64,000 nt of DNA from the NCBI RefSeq assembly GCF_004115155.1, contig NZ_RDSM01000002.1, positions 682,001 through 746,000 of the forward strand, given 5' to 3'. The position numbers were made by a program, and so were the translations under genes. Shown here one piece after another: positions 8,748 to 17,822 of the stretch. Position 1 is the first letter of the stretch. Each line of letters begins with the position of its first letter. The notes under the pieces were generated by a model. It was not told the DNA's origin and did not search any database. It was given only the letters and a program-made list of their open reading frames with translations. Source of the stretch: Granulicella sibirica. Lineage in GTDB: Bacteria; Acidobacteriota; Terriglobia; Terriglobales; Acidobacteriaceae.

Positions 8748-10397
8748 ATGACCATGATGCAGGTTCTGACGGCGGCGGAGATGGGCGCGGTAGACAAGCG
8801 AACCGAGGAGGAGTTTGGGATTCCGCTTGAGGAGCTGATGGAAAGGGCCGGAGACGCGGTGGCCCGGTTCTGCCTGCGGGAGTATCCCGAGGCGAAGCAC
8901 GTGACCGTAATTTGCGGGAAAGGCAATAACGGTGGGGATGGGCTGGTTGCGGCTCGCCTGATCGCGCTCGCAGGATGCGAGGTCACGGTGCTTCTGCTGG
9001 CCGCGGAGGGTGATATCAAGGGTCTTCCTGCGAAGATGCTGGATGACCTTCGTGGCGCTGCGACGGGTGACGATGACGGACCAGCCGTTCTGATCGAGTT
9101 CTGCGCTGGGGAAGAAGAATTATTTGAGCAGAGCGCGGCACTTGAAGGGGCGGAGCTCCTGATTGATGCGGTGGTTGGGACGGGTTTCAAAGCACCGTTG
9201 CGTGGAGTGGCTGCCGTTGCCCAGGAACGGGTTAGCCGGCTCACGGCTCCGGTGGTGGCGGTCGATTTGCCCTCAGGCTGGGATGCGGATTCGGTTGAAC
9301 AGAATGCGGAAGGTGCTTTCCGAGCGGATGCGGTCGTGACCTTTACGGCTCCGAAGATGGCACACGTGTTTGGGCATCTGGCATCGTCGCGGGTGTCGGG
9401 CGATGCGTTTGGGCCGGTGGTGGTGGCGGAGATCGGGTCGCCGGATGAGGCGATCCAGTCGGCTGGGCGGGTTAGTTGGGCGGGTGAGTCGAAGGCGATC
9501 GCGGAAGCCTGGCGGGATATCAATGGGAATAAAGGCAAGTTTGGGCATGTGCTGCTTGTCGGTGGGAGCTACGGGACGTTTGGCGCGCCTTCGATGAGTT
9601 CACTCGCGGCGCTGCGGACGGGTGCGGGGCTGGTGACGGCTGGTGTGCCGAAGATGATCGCGAACGAGGTGGGGAGGGTGACGCCGGAGTTGATGGTACG
9701 GGCTCTCGCCGAGGGAGACGCTGGCGAGGCTTCAATGGCGAATCTTGAAGAGGAAAAGCTGGCGACGCTGATCAAGGGGATCTCGGTGCTTGCTGTTGGG
9801 CCGGGGCTTTCGACGCGAGGGGAGGCGTCGGAGTTTGCGCGGGCGTTGGTGGCGAAGACGACGATGCCGGTGGTAATCGATGCTGATGCCTTGAATGCGT
9901 TTGCGGGGAAGACGGAGTTGTTGAAGAGTGCCGCGGCGGGTGGTAGGACGGTTGTGCTGACTCCGCATCCGGGCGAGATGGGGCGGCTTGCGGGGATGAC
10001 GGTGAAAGAGGTTGAGGCGGATCGCATTGGGCTGGCGCGGAAGTTTGCGACGGAGCATGGGGTGACGCTTGTGCTGAAAGGGTGGAGGACGTTGATCGCG
10101 CATCCCGATGGGAGCATCGCGGTGAACACGACCGGGAATCCTTCGATGGCGAAGGGTGGGAGCGGCGATATTTTGACGGGGATCGTTGCCGCGATGATTG
10201 CTCAGTTTCCGCAGGATGTGGCGCGGGCGGTTGAGGCGGCTGTGTATCTGCACGGGCTTGCTGGAGACTTCGCGGCGCATGCGATGGACGAGCATACGGT
10301 GCTTGCGACCGATACGGTGTCCCATCTGAGCGACGCCTTCCGGTACCGGGTCCGTGACGAGGATGGGTTTACCTGGCTGGCGGGAGTGCATGAATGA
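8748..10397 (+). CDS. nnr: Bifunctional NAD(P)H-hydrate epimerase / ADP-dependent NAD(P)H-hydrate dehydratase
   Basis: Cytosolic metabolite-repair enzyme: the N-terminal YjeF_N domain (about 1-215) interconverts the R and S epimers of hydrated NAD(P)H, and the C-terminal ribokinase-like domain (about 260-540) dehydrates S-NAD(P)HX with ADP. Visible motifs are ICGKGNNGGDG in the epimerase part and, in the dehydratase part, GSYGTFGAPSM, TPHPGEMGRL and KGGSGDILTG. The 549-aa length is normal for the fused form. GAGG lies ahead of the ATG. The stop overlaps the start of tsaE by 4 bp, so the two are translationally coupled; the same nnr-tsaE pairing is common in bacteria. Confidence 0.94.
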   Translation: MTMMQVLTAAEMGAVDKRTEEEFGIPLEELMERAGDAVARFCLREYPEAKHVTVICGKGNNGGDGLVAARLIALAGCEVTVLLLAAEGDIKGLPAKMLDDLRGAATGDDDGPAVLIEFCAGEEELFEQSAALEGAELLIDAVVGTGFKAPLRGVAAVAQERVSRLTAPVVAVDLPSGWDADSVEQNAEGAFRADAVVTFTAPKMAHVFGHLASSRVSGDAFGPVVVAEIGSPDEAIQSAGRVSWAGESKAIAEAWRDINGNKGKFGHVLLVGGSYGTFGAPSMSSLAALRTGAGLVTAGVPKMIANEVGRVTPELMVRALAEGDAGEASMANLEEEKLATLIKGISVLAVGPGLSTRGEASEFARALVAKTTMPVVIDADALNAFAGKTELLKSAAAGGRTVVLTPHPGEMGRLAGMTVKEVEADRIGLARKFATEHGVTLVLKGWRTLIAHPDGSIAVNTTGNPSMAKGGSGDILTGIVAAMIAQFPQDVARAVEAAVYLHGLAGDFAAHAMDEHTVLATDTVSHLSDAFRYRVRDEDGFTWLAGVHE

Positions 10398-10849
10398 GGG
10401 AGTGGACGCGGGAGAAGAAGCTCAAGACCAGGAGCGTGAACGGGACGCTCGCGCTGGGGGAGATGGTGTCGGAGATCCTGGTGAAGGCGGGCAAGCTGGT
10501 CATCCTCCGCGGGGATCTAGGGGCGGGCAAGACGACGCTGGTGAAGGGGATCGCCTCGGCGCTTGGAGCGGCTGAGGAGGAGGACGTCGTCAGTCCTACG
10601 TTCACGCTTGTGCATGCTTTTCAGGGGCGCAAGGTGAGGCTGTATCACCTGGACGTCTACCGCCTGGAGACGGAGCGGGAGCTGGCTACGCTTGGCATCG
10701 AAGAGATGGTCGAGGAGCCTGGGTCGCTTGTGGTAGTCGAATGGGGCGAGAAGTTTCCGAGCCTGGTCGAAGCGGCTGATGCCGAAGTGGCGATGGCGCT
10801 TGGCGAGGTCGAGAGCGAAAGGCTGCTGGAGTTGAAGTGGCGGGGTTAG
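10394..10849 (+). CDS. tsaE: tRNA threonylcarbamoyladenosine biosynthesis ATPase TsaE
   Basis: ATPase that works with TsaB and TsaD to place threonylcarbamoyl on A37 of ANN-decoding tRNAs. The 151-aa product has the Walker A loop GDLGAGKTT, the switch-like segment SPTFTLVHAF, YHLDVYRL and the terminal EWGEK motif, all diagnostic for TsaE. It overlaps nnr by 4 bp (ATGA). It ends head-on with the methyltransferase gene, sharing the last 4 bases. Confidence 0.95.
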   Translation: MREWTREKKLKTRSVNGTLALGEMVSEILVKAGKLVILRGDLGAGKTTLVKGIASALGAAEEEDVVSPTFTLVHAFQGRKVRLYHLDVYRLETERELATLGIEEMVEEPGSLVVVEWGEKFPSLVEAADAEVAMALGEVESERLLELKWRG

Positions 10850-11592
10850 CCGGTCTTCGTCTTCGCGCGGCCGGTGTATCGGTAGATCGCACACTCTTCG
10901 TCGCCGGTTGAGCCGTACATGGTCTGCTCGGCTATTGCGGCCAGGTCGGCGGCATGATCTTCGGGGGACATGGGGACTGGTCCGAAGAAGAGCCGCGTGA
11001 AGGCAGGGTGCGCATCGACCAAATTGGCGTGCTCGCTGTTCACGTAGAGAAGGTCGAGTGTGGCGGGGCGGTTGGCGAACTGTATCTCGATGCGGCGGAG
11101 AAGCTTGTTGAGGACGGGCGCTTCGAAGGGGTGAAAGAGGAAGAGGAGGCAAGGCGTCGAGGGGAAGTAGAACTCGGTCGCATCCTGCTCCATCAGGTTG
11201 ATGGGCGCGAGGTGAGGCTGCGTCGCGACCCAGTGAGTCACGTTGCGCTGCGCCAGGGCGGCGAGGGCCGGGTTTAGCTCGATGCCGATGACCTGCTTGA
11301 AGGGGTATTCGCTGGCGACGAGGATGCCGCGTCCCTTGCCGGCACCGATGTCGACAAAGGTGACACGCTCGATGGAGTGCGAGGGTTGTGAGCCGAGCCA
11401 ACGGTCGATGAGGGAGCGCAGGATCGACGGAGCTACGCCGTAGTAGGCGGTGATGTGCTCGTCGTTGGGGTGGCCGGTGGTGAGGCTTGCAGCGGGGATG
11501 AGGCCGCTGGTTTCAACGCCATGCGCCTCGTCGAAGGGGTGGACGGCCTCGGCGGTCTTGCGCTTCCGGGGCGAGGCGGCTGGCTTGCGCAT
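10846..11592 (-). CDS. Class I SAM-dependent methyltransferase
   Basis: Predicted cytosolic methyltransferase of 248 aa. After a charged N-terminus it has the motif I glycine loop FVDIGAGKGRG followed by the acidic end of beta-2 (VIGIELNPAL), the AdoMet-binding signature of the Rossmann fold. The later part (FYFPSTPCLLFLFHPF) fits a DUF-type methyltransferase of unknown substrate. It is the last gene of a minus-strand run; its start is 3 bases after the stop of the Fe-S assembly gene, so co-expression is likely. Confidence 0.8.
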   Translation of the reverse strand: MRKPAASPRKRKTAEAVHPFDEAHGVETSGLIPAASLTTGHPNDEHITAYYGVAPSILRSLIDRWLGSQPSHSIERVTFVDIGAGKGRGILVASEYPFKQVIGIELNPALAALAQRNVTHWVATQPHLAPINLMEQDATEFYFPSTPCLLFLFHPFEAPVLNKLLRRIEIQFANRPATLDLLYVNSEHANLVDAHPAFTRLFFGPVPMSPEDHAADLAAIAEQTMYGSTGDEECAIYRYTGRAKTKTG

Positions 11593-11595
11593 GGG

Positions 11596-11955
11596 CTACT
11601 CGATGCCGAGGAGCTTGCGGCCTTCGGGGCTGATGCGCTGGGGGGTCCACATCGGCTGCCAGACGAGGGCGACATCTGTCTTGCTGATGGTGGGGAAGGC
11701 GAAGAGGCGGTTCTCGATCTGGGCGATGATCTGCGTGTGGGCGGGGCAGCCCTTCGAGGTGAGGGTGAGATCGATGTGGACACGGTGCTTCTGCGGGACG
11801 CCGGGGATGCCGGCTCCGGGAGCGTCGGGGTCGGGCGCGACGTCGACCTGGTAGACAAGGCCGAGATCGACGATGTTGCACGGGACCTCGGGGTCGTAGC
11901 AGTCGCGGAGAGCCTCGCGGATGGTGGTTTCGGTGAGTTGCATGGCGGGTTGCAT
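11596..11955 (-). CDS. MIP18/PaaD-like Fe-S cluster assembly factor (SufT type)
   Basis: Small protein of the MIP18 (DUF59) family that helps mature iron-sulfur proteins. About 119 aa from the ATG at 11955; the ATG at 11943 is an alternative. Family signatures are visible: DPEVPCNIVDLGLVY near the start and the LTSKGCPAHTQI loop with the conserved cysteine. A Trp-Pro segment (VWQPMWTPQRIS) follows, as in SufT-like proteins. The frame is open further upstream (to 12087), but that part overlaps the polyprenyl synthase gene and is not conserved in character. It begins one base after the stop of that gene. Confidence 0.88.
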   Translation of the reverse strand: MQPAMQLTETTIREALRDCYDPEVPCNIVDLGLVYQVDVAPDPDAPGAGIPGVPQKHRVHIDLTLTSKGCPAHTQIIAQIENRLFAFPTISKTDVALVWQPMWTPQRISPEGRKLLGIE

Positions 11956-11956
11956 G

Positions 11957-12910
11957 TTAGTGGGTGCGCTCGACCAGATACTGCGCAAGTGACTTGAGGG
12001 GCGTGGCGGCTTCGCCGAAGGTGGTAAGGGCTTCGAAGGCGTCGGCGATGAGTTGGGAGGCATCTGCTTTCGACTGCTCGATGCCATAGACGGCGGGCCA
12101 TGTGGCCTTGTCGGTTGCGGTGTCTTTTCCCGCGGTTTTACCGAGTTGGGTGGAATCCTGGGTCATGTCGAGGACGTCGTCGACGATCTGGAAGGCGAGA
12201 CCAGCTTTTTCGCCGAAGGTGCGGAGGCGGACGATGGTGTCGGCGCTTGGCGGATGCTCGGCTTCGGCCGCGCCGAGGAGACCGCCGGCGACGATGGAGA
12301 CGGTGATGAGGGCGCCTGTCTTGGCGCGGTGGATGCGTTCGACGAGGTCGGCGGTGGGAGGCTTGCCGCCGGATTCGAGGTCCATGACCTGGCCGCCGAT
12401 CATGCCTGGCGCGAGGGCTCCGGGGAGATCGGCTCCTACGCCTGTGCCAATGGCGATGGAGACGGCTCGGAGGATCGCGACGACGGTGGCTGGTGGGGCG
12501 GGGAGGTCGGAGATCGTTTGGAAGGCGAGGGTTTGGAGGGCATCGCCAGCGAGAATTGCGGTGGCTTCTCCGAAGGCTACGTGGCAGGTGGGCTGGCCGC
12601 GGCGGAGATCGTCATTGTCGAGTGCCGGGAGGTCATCGTGAATGAGCGAGTAGGTGTGGAGCATCTCGAGCGCGGCACCGAGGCGGGCGGCGCCATCGGG
12701 TGGCTCGGGTGTGCCTGCGACCATGCGCGCGGCTTCTATGCAGAGGATGGGACGGAGACGCTTGCCGCCGGCGAAGGTGCTGTGACGCATGGCGCGGTGG
12801 ATGGAGTGAGGCTGGGTTTCGGGGCCGGGGAGCAGGCGTTCGAGTGCTTCGTCGGTCGCGATGGCGCCGGTGGTGAGTAGGTGCTTTACAGCGTCGGTGC
12901 GGTCAGGCAT
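11957..12910 (-). CDS. ispA: Short-chain polyprenyl diphosphate synthase (farnesyl/geranylgeranyl type)
   Basis: Trans-prenyltransferase that condenses IPP with allylic diphosphates. 317 aa. The first Asp-rich motif is HDDLPALDND (FARM, DDxxxxD spacing of the bacterial FPP/GGPP group) and the second is DDVLDMTQD (SARM). GGKRLRP near the start binds pyrophosphate. The long FARM spacing points to a C15/C20 product rather than a long-chain quinone tail. It can feed squalene and hopanoid synthesis, together with ispH and shc 28 kb away. The start overlaps the stop of the upstream membrane-protein gene by 8 bp. Confidence 0.9.
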   Translation of the reverse strand: MPDRTDAVKHLLTTGAIATDEALERLLPGPETQPHSIHRAMRHSTFAGGKRLRPILCIEAARMVAGTPEPPDGAARLGAALEMLHTYSLIHDDLPALDNDDLRRGQPTCHVAFGEATAILAGDALQTLAFQTISDLPAPPATVVAILRAVSIAIGTGVGADLPGALAPGMIGGQVMDLESGGKPPTADLVERIHRAKTGALITVSIVAGGLLGAAEAEHPPSADTIVRLRTFGEKAGLAFQIVDDVLDMTQDSTQLGKTAGKDTATDKATWPAVYGIEQSKADASQLIADAFEALTTFGEAATPLKSLAQYLVERTH

Positions 12911-14561
12911 GTGACTTTGATGATAACCGAGTTAACACGAGGAGGAGGATGAGGGCCAACGCAGATAGGGCGTCGGCGGCCCACTCCAAGGGCGTTGTGA
13001 CGAAGGCCAGATGGATGTGGGTGGTGCCTGCGGGGACGTTGATAAAGATGAGACCGTCCCTGCGATGTCGGTCGGAAGGACTCTCGGTCCCATTGAGCAG
13101 GATGTGCCAGTTGGGATAGGCGCGGAGGTTGAGGATGAGTTTCTGGGCCGTAGGGGAAGTGACTTTGAAGTCGAGCGGAAGGGGGCTAGGTTTGCTGTTG
13201 GGAGGAGCGGGTGCGCTGGAGTCGGGTGAGAGCCAGAAGGGGGGATTGTTTTCTTTGAGGAGGTCGTTGTCGGCGGTGGTGGGGGTGTATTCGTCGGTGG
13301 GGTCGGAGCCGGTCTGGGATTGATACACGGCCAGGCGAGCGGGGACTGTGTCGGGGTCGTCGCAGGATTGGCGGAAGGTCCGGGTGGCTGGGATGGTGAG
13401 GGCTGAGGCAATCGCCAGGGCGAGAAGGACTGTGGGGATGGGCCGCAGGGTGATTTGTTTTATGGCCAGAGCGACGGAGAAGCATGCGATTGCCGCGAGC
13501 ACGGCGACGAAGCGCCATGGGAATTGCAGGAACTCCAGTTCGGGAGCGTGGTGCCAGATGGGGAGTGCGGCGCGGGTGAGGAGGAAGGTGATGATCGTGG
13601 CAAGGATCGCGAGTGGGAGGGCTGGGGCTTTGTCTTTTCGGAGGAGGGTGATCAGGAGGGCTCCGGCGGTGACGGCGATGAGGAGAATGGCAACGATTGA
13701 CGCGCTATGGAGGACGGCGTCGTGCATGAGTGCGTCTTCGCTGAGACCAGTGTGGTGGAAGAGTGTGTTGTCGTCGATGCGCATGCCGGGGAGGATGACC
13801 ATGGCGATCTGGACGAGGCGGCGGTCGCTGGCGGCGGGGATGATGTAGTAGGCGGCCAGGGCTAAGCCGAGGAGGGTTCCTGAGACGGTGATGAGGGCGA
13901 GCGGGAGGGCTTGCTGTTTCCGGGCTTGGATGAGGCGGATAGCGGCGAGGAGGGCAAGGGTGTAGGTGCCCATCACGGCAGCAGGGGCGTTCGTCAGCCA
14001 GAGGAGGGCCAGCGGGAGAGCGATCGCGGGGATTGCGGGGCGGGGTTTGAGGATGGCTTGGATGAGGAGGGGAAACCAGATGGCGGCGAGGAGTTCGGCG
14101 TAGGCGGTGCGCTCGTAGGCGGTGAAGAGCATGTAGGGGTTGGCGATGTAGAGAGTGGCGGCGAGGAGAGATGCGGTGGGAGTGGCGTAGGCGCGGGCGA
14201 GGCGGTAGAGGCTGAAGCCGGAGGCGGTGAGGACGATCCAGGTGTAGAGCGTCGGGATTGCGGTCCAGGAGCCTAGTGTGTGGCCGAATACGGGGGTCGT
14301 GACGAGGAGGCCGAGAATGGCCCCGAGGGTCCAGGAGATGGGTGGGTAGAAAAGGAAACGGGGTTCGCCGGCGTTATAGGCGGGGGAGACGGCCCACTGC
14401 GGATGGAGGTTGCCGTGGGCGAACTGGGTAGCGACTTCGAACCAGTTGAGGATGTGGAAGTCGTAGTCGTGACCGCAGGAGGGGCCTTGCAGAATCAGGG
14501 GAAGAACGGCGATGAGGGCGGCGACGGGAATGAGGATCCAGAAGAGACGGTCGCTGCGCAT
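12903..14561 (-). CDS. Polytopic membrane protein, PTPS-related/GT-C-like
   Basis: 552-aa integral membrane protein with about 11-12 hydrophobic helices. It starts with a signal-anchor (LFWILIPVAALIAVLPLI) and a first extracytoplasmic loop GHDYDFHILNWFE, followed by EPRFLFYPPISW. This architecture matches the 6-pyruvoyl-tetrahydropterin-synthase-related membrane proteins (PF10131), which resemble lipid-sugar-dependent GT-C glycosyltransferases. The acidic DYDF in loop 1 is where GT-C enzymes carry catalytic acidic residues. The C-terminus is a soluble periplasmic domain and a last helix. It is in an operon with ispA. A role in surface glycan assembly is inference. Confidence 0.7.
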   Translation of the reverse strand: MRSDRLFWILIPVAALIAVLPLILQGPSCGHDYDFHILNWFEVATQFAHGNLHPQWAVSPAYNAGEPRFLFYPPISWTLGAILGLLVTTPVFGHTLGSWTAIPTLYTWIVLTASGFSLYRLARAYATPTASLLAATLYIANPYMLFTAYERTAYAELLAAIWFPLLIQAILKPRPAIPAIALPLALLWLTNAPAAVMGTYTLALLAAIRLIQARKQQALPLALITVSGTLLGLALAAYYIIPAASDRRLVQIAMVILPGMRIDDNTLFHHTGLSEDALMHDAVLHSASIVAILLIAVTAGALLITLLRKDKAPALPLAILATIITFLLTRAALPIWHHAPELEFLQFPWRFVAVLAAIACFSVALAIKQITLRPIPTVLLALAIASALTIPATRTFRQSCDDPDTVPARLAVYQSQTGSDPTDEYTPTTADNDLLKENNPPFWLSPDSSAPAPPNSKPSPLPLDFKVTSPTAQKLILNLRAYPNWHILLNGTESPSDRHRRDGLIFINVPAGTTHIHLAFVTTPLEWAADALSALALILLLVLTRLSSKSHA

Positions 14562-14570
14562 TTTTTGAGT

Positions 14571-15101
14571 TTAGACGGGACCGAGCGGACGATGGGGGAG
14601 GGGCGGGAGGGTGATGTGGATGGGGTCGCCTGGGTGGATGTCGCCGGAGGTGAGGACGATGGCCATGATGCCGGCGTTGGGCTGTTTGCTGGGCGTGAAG
14701 ACGGCATTCATGAGGCCGGGTCTTAGCCCGTTGATCTGGGAGCATGGGGTGCGGTAGCCGGTGATCTCGAGGGTGGTGGTGCCGATGTCTAGGCGGGTGC
14801 CGACGGGGAGGCTGTGCAGGTCGAGGTGGCGAGTGGTGAGGTTCTCGCCCATTTGTCCGGGCTCGAGAGAGAGGGCGTCGAGGAGTTCGGCGTGGATGAG
14901 GTGGACCTGGGTGAGGTTTCGGCGGGTGGGGTCCTTCTTGCGGATGTAGATGTGCTGGGTGGTTGGGCCGGCGTGGGCGTCTCCCTGAACGCCGATGCCT
15001 GCTTCGAGACGGATGTAAAGCTGCGGGCTCTTGCTGAAGGAGTGGGTCGCGGAGAGGCTGGTCGCGATGATCGTTGGGGTAGGCACGCGGTCTCTTGTCA
15101 C
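14571..15101 (-). CDS. MOSC domain-containing protein
   Basis: 176-aa protein with one MOSC domain (molybdenum cofactor sulfurase C-terminal fold). The core GENLTTRHLDL and the conserved Cys in the RTPCSQIN segment are visible; GVQGDAHAG near residue 35 is typical of YiiM-like proteins. Such proteins bind molybdenum cofactor or handle sulfur. The frame begins with GTG at 15101, 6 bases after the penicillin acylase stop, without a clear Shine-Dalgarno sequence, so it may be translated by coupling. Confidence 0.87.
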   Translation of the reverse strand: MTRDRVPTPTIIATSLSATHSFSKSPQLYIRLEAGIGVQGDAHAGPTTQHIYIRKKDPTRRNLTQVHLIHAELLDALSLEPGQMGENLTTRHLDLHSLPVGTRLDIGTTTLEITGYRTPCSQINGLRPGLMNAVFTPSKQPNAGIMAIVLTSGDIHPGDPIHITLPPLPHRPLGPV

Positions 15102-15107
15102 GGCGGT

Positions 15108-17729
15108 TTACTGAGGGTTCAGGGTTAGGGTGTGACTTGTTGCGGCTGTGGTGGCGGAGGTAGTGAAAGGCATGGGGTAGGTTGTGCCGTGGAGCCAGGA
15201 GTTGAACTGGTCCATAAACCATGGGCTGGCGGGGTCGCCGGATTGGCCGAGGACGATGTTCAAGGTGCTCTCGTCCAGGTTGGAGAGGTCGACGGTGAGG
15301 CGCTGGGATGGGCCGAAGGTGCGGCCTACCTGCTTGACGGTGGTGCCGTCGCCGGATTGGGGCTGGATGCCGGTGCCGATGGGAACGCGAAGGAGCGAGC
15401 GAAGGAGGCTGGAGCGGCTGTAGATGGGGTGATCGATCTCGACAGGGTTGGCCTTGCCGCTGGACCACTTGGAGAGGTCTAGCGGGGCGTGCTGCTCGTT
15501 GAGGCCGACGTCGACGGCGGCGGTGAGGAGTTGGTCCCAGTTGTTGAAGCCGGGTGGGAGCCAGCGGTCGGGGGTGTGCATGATGATCTGCTCTTCCGCG
15601 TAGGGTTTTTCGCCCCAGAGGTAGAGGTCGGTGTCTGGGCCGAGGCGAGGGGTGAGGATGAGGGTCCAGAGAGCGGCGCGGGCGGCGTCGACGATGGCGG
15701 CGGCGGGAGAGTCGGCGTCGACGTGGCCGTTCCAGGTCCGGAGGAGGTCGGCGGCCTGGTGGAGGCGCCTGGCGCTGCTTCCGCCTGATGGCTTTGCTGG
15801 CCGAGATTGATCGATTGCGTGATCGAGGGCGTAGGTGAGGCGCTCGGCGATGACCTTGTCGACGTCGGAATAGACGTCGGTCTGGATGGCGAGCATGTCG
15901 GCTACGGTGAAGCGGGGCTTCGAGGCGAGTAGCTTCCAGATACGCTCGTTGCGGTAAGGGGCGGCCCAATCGAGGTTGATGGGGTAGGGGTAATTGTCGG
16001 GCGTGGTGCGGGCGTTGGCGGTGGCGAGGATGCCGTCGGGTGGGTCGAGGACGGCGGGCATCTTGTCGAAGGGGATGTAGCCGGACCACTCGTGGGTAGC
16101 GGCATCAGGCGCGGTAGCGTCGGTGGGGACGGGGGAGATGGGTTGTGGGCTGGTGGGGTCGGAGCCGCGGAGGGGGACTCTGCCGATGGCGTGGTAGGCG
16201 ATGTGGCCCTGATCGTCGGCGTACATGAGGTTCTGGCTGGGACCGTTGAACTTTGAGAGGGCGGCGGAGAAGGTGGGCCAGTCGTTGGCGGAGTCGATGT
16301 CGAAGAAGGGCGAGGTGGGAATGGTGGGGTCGTAGACGATCCAGCGGAGTGCGAGGGTGCGCTGCTCGTTGGGGAACATGCCGGAGATGATGGGGGTGTC
16401 GATTTCGCCGTGATGGGTGAGCTGGACGTCGAGGATGACGTCCTTCGAGCCGTGGACGTGGATCAGCTCTTCGCGGTGGGTGACCGGGCGCCAGGATCCG
16501 TCGGGGGATTGGTATTCGGTCTGGGAGCCCTGGCCGCGGAGGTGTTCGATGTAGAGGTCCTGAACGTCGCCACCGAGGACGGTGAGGCCCCAGGCCACGT
16601 GGGCATTGTGGCCGATGATGACAAAGGGAGCTCCGGGGATGGTAACGCCGGCGGCGTGGAAGGGCCTGGCGGGGTCGGAGGTTGGGGCTTCGAGGTCGGC
16701 TTCATACCAGATGCCTGGCGCGGAGTGGCGGAGGTGCGTGTCGTTCGACAGGATGGGTTTGCCGGTGGTGCTGTGATCGGCGGAGACGGCCCAGTTGTTG
16801 GAGCCGGCGATGCAGGAGTCGCAGTTGAGGTGGGAGTTTGGGAGGTTGGCGATACCTGCGAGGAGGCTTGCGGCGTGCCCGGGTGTGGCGAGAGATGGAT
16901 TTTGGAGTTTACTTTGGGACTCGTCGAGGGGGATCTGCTCGATCTCGTCGACGGGCATTGAGAGGTCGACCGTATGGCCAGGTGGGTGATCGCGCCAGGA
17001 ACCGGCGGGGTAGAGGTCGGCTAGAAGATCGGGGGAGAGTTTGGCGGCGAGGGCCTCGTGGCCGAGCTTTTCGGGGAAGCTGGTGCTGAGGTCCTGGAAC
17101 ATGAAGAGGCCGATGAGGATCGAGTCGCGCGGCGTCCAGGGGGCAGGTTTGTAGCGCAGGATGCGGAACTCGAGGGGAAGGTTTGGGGCCTGCGTGGCCA
17201 TGCTTGCGTTGACCCCCTTCGCGTATTGTTCGAGCCAGTGGAGTTGGTCCGGTGGAAGGACGGTGACGGCGCTGTCGGCGGAGGCTCGCATCTGGAGGAG
17301 GCGCTGGGTGCGGTCGTGGGAGACCAGGCTGGCTCCGAGGATCTCGGCGAGATCGCCTGCTGCGCTGCGGCGGAGGGTGTCCATCTGCCAGAGGCGGTCC
17401 TGGGCGGTGACGTAGCCCTGGGCGAGGATGAGGTCGTCGACGTTGGCAGCCTGGATGTGGGGGACGCCGTGAGCGTCGCGCCGAACGCTCACCGGGGCGG
17501 AGAGGCCGGAGATGGAGAGTTGGCCGTCAAGCTGGGGGAGAGATGCCTGGAGGGCATTCCGTACCCAGTAGCGGGCTCCGAAGGAGGCGGCGAGGGCTAG
17601 TAGGAGCAGGATGGGGAGGATGAGGGCGGCGGCGCGGACGAGGCGGCGGGGCTTTCTGGCGGGCGGTGGCTCGGCATTTCGACGGGTGGCGAGGAGGGGT
17701 TCGGGAGCGAGTGGGTCCAGGTAGCTCAT
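15108..17729 (-). CDS. Penicillin acylase family protein (Ntn hydrolase)
   Basis: 873-aa amidohydrolase of the S45 family. An N-terminal membrane helix (about 30-52) serves as export signal or anchor. The alpha-chain region includes VRRDAHGVPHI and GYVTAQDRLWQMD. A spacer ends at IAGSNNWAVS, where the Ser after Gly becomes the N-terminal nucleophile of the beta chain on self-cleavage. ILSNDTHL and the following region form the active site. Such periplasmic enzymes cleave amides, including N-acyl-homoserine lactones or beta-lactam side chains; the substrate here is unknown. It is the first gene of the minus-strand run to 10846 and divergent from the antiporter locus. Confidence 0.92.
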   Translation of the reverse strand: MSYLDPLAPEPLLATRRNAEPPPARKPRRLVRAAALILPILLLLALAASFGARYWVRNALQASLPQLDGQLSISGLSAPVSVRRDAHGVPHIQAANVDDLILAQGYVTAQDRLWQMDTLRRSAAGDLAEILGASLVSHDRTQRLLQMRASADSAVTVLPPDQLHWLEQYAKGVNASMATQAPNLPLEFRILRYKPAPWTPRDSILIGLFMFQDLSTSFPEKLGHEALAAKLSPDLLADLYPAGSWRDHPPGHTVDLSMPVDEIEQIPLDESQSKLQNPSLATPGHAASLLAGIANLPNSHLNCDSCIAGSNNWAVSADHSTTGKPILSNDTHLRHSAPGIWYEADLEAPTSDPARPFHAAGVTIPGAPFVIIGHNAHVAWGLTVLGGDVQDLYIEHLRGQGSQTEYQSPDGSWRPVTHREELIHVHGSKDVILDVQLTHHGEIDTPIISGMFPNEQRTLALRWIVYDPTIPTSPFFDIDSANDWPTFSAALSKFNGPSQNLMYADDQGHIAYHAIGRVPLRGSDPTSPQPISPVPTDATAPDAATHEWSGYIPFDKMPAVLDPPDGILATANARTTPDNYPYPINLDWAAPYRNERIWKLLASKPRFTVADMLAIQTDVYSDVDKVIAERLTYALDHAIDQSRPAKPSGGSSARRLHQAADLLRTWNGHVDADSPAAAIVDAARAALWTLILTPRLGPDTDLYLWGEKPYAEEQIIMHTPDRWLPPGFNNWDQLLTAAVDVGLNEQHAPLDLSKWSSGKANPVEIDHPIYSRSSLLRSLLRVPIGTGIQPQSGDGTTVKQVGRTFGPSQRLTVDLSNLDESTLNIVLGQSGDPASPWFMDQFNSWLHGTTYPMPFTTSATTAATSHTLTLNPQ

Positions 17730-17822
17730 GCTTTGATCTGAGTCTAAACGGGGTTTCGAGGCCGCGTGCCGCTGAGAGCGGCGCTGCTATGCTGGCTCGG
17801 ACGGGTGGAGCAAAGGGGTCTT

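Noticed and set aside
12053..12880. 275-codon plus-strand frame opposite ispA
   Set aside because: Shadow of the polyprenyl synthase; glycine/glutamate-rich with no recognisable domain.
14374..16089. 571-codon minus-strand frame
   Set aside because: It spans the MOSC and penicillin acylase genes in another frame; Arg/His/Pro-rich composition typical of a high-GC shadow frame.
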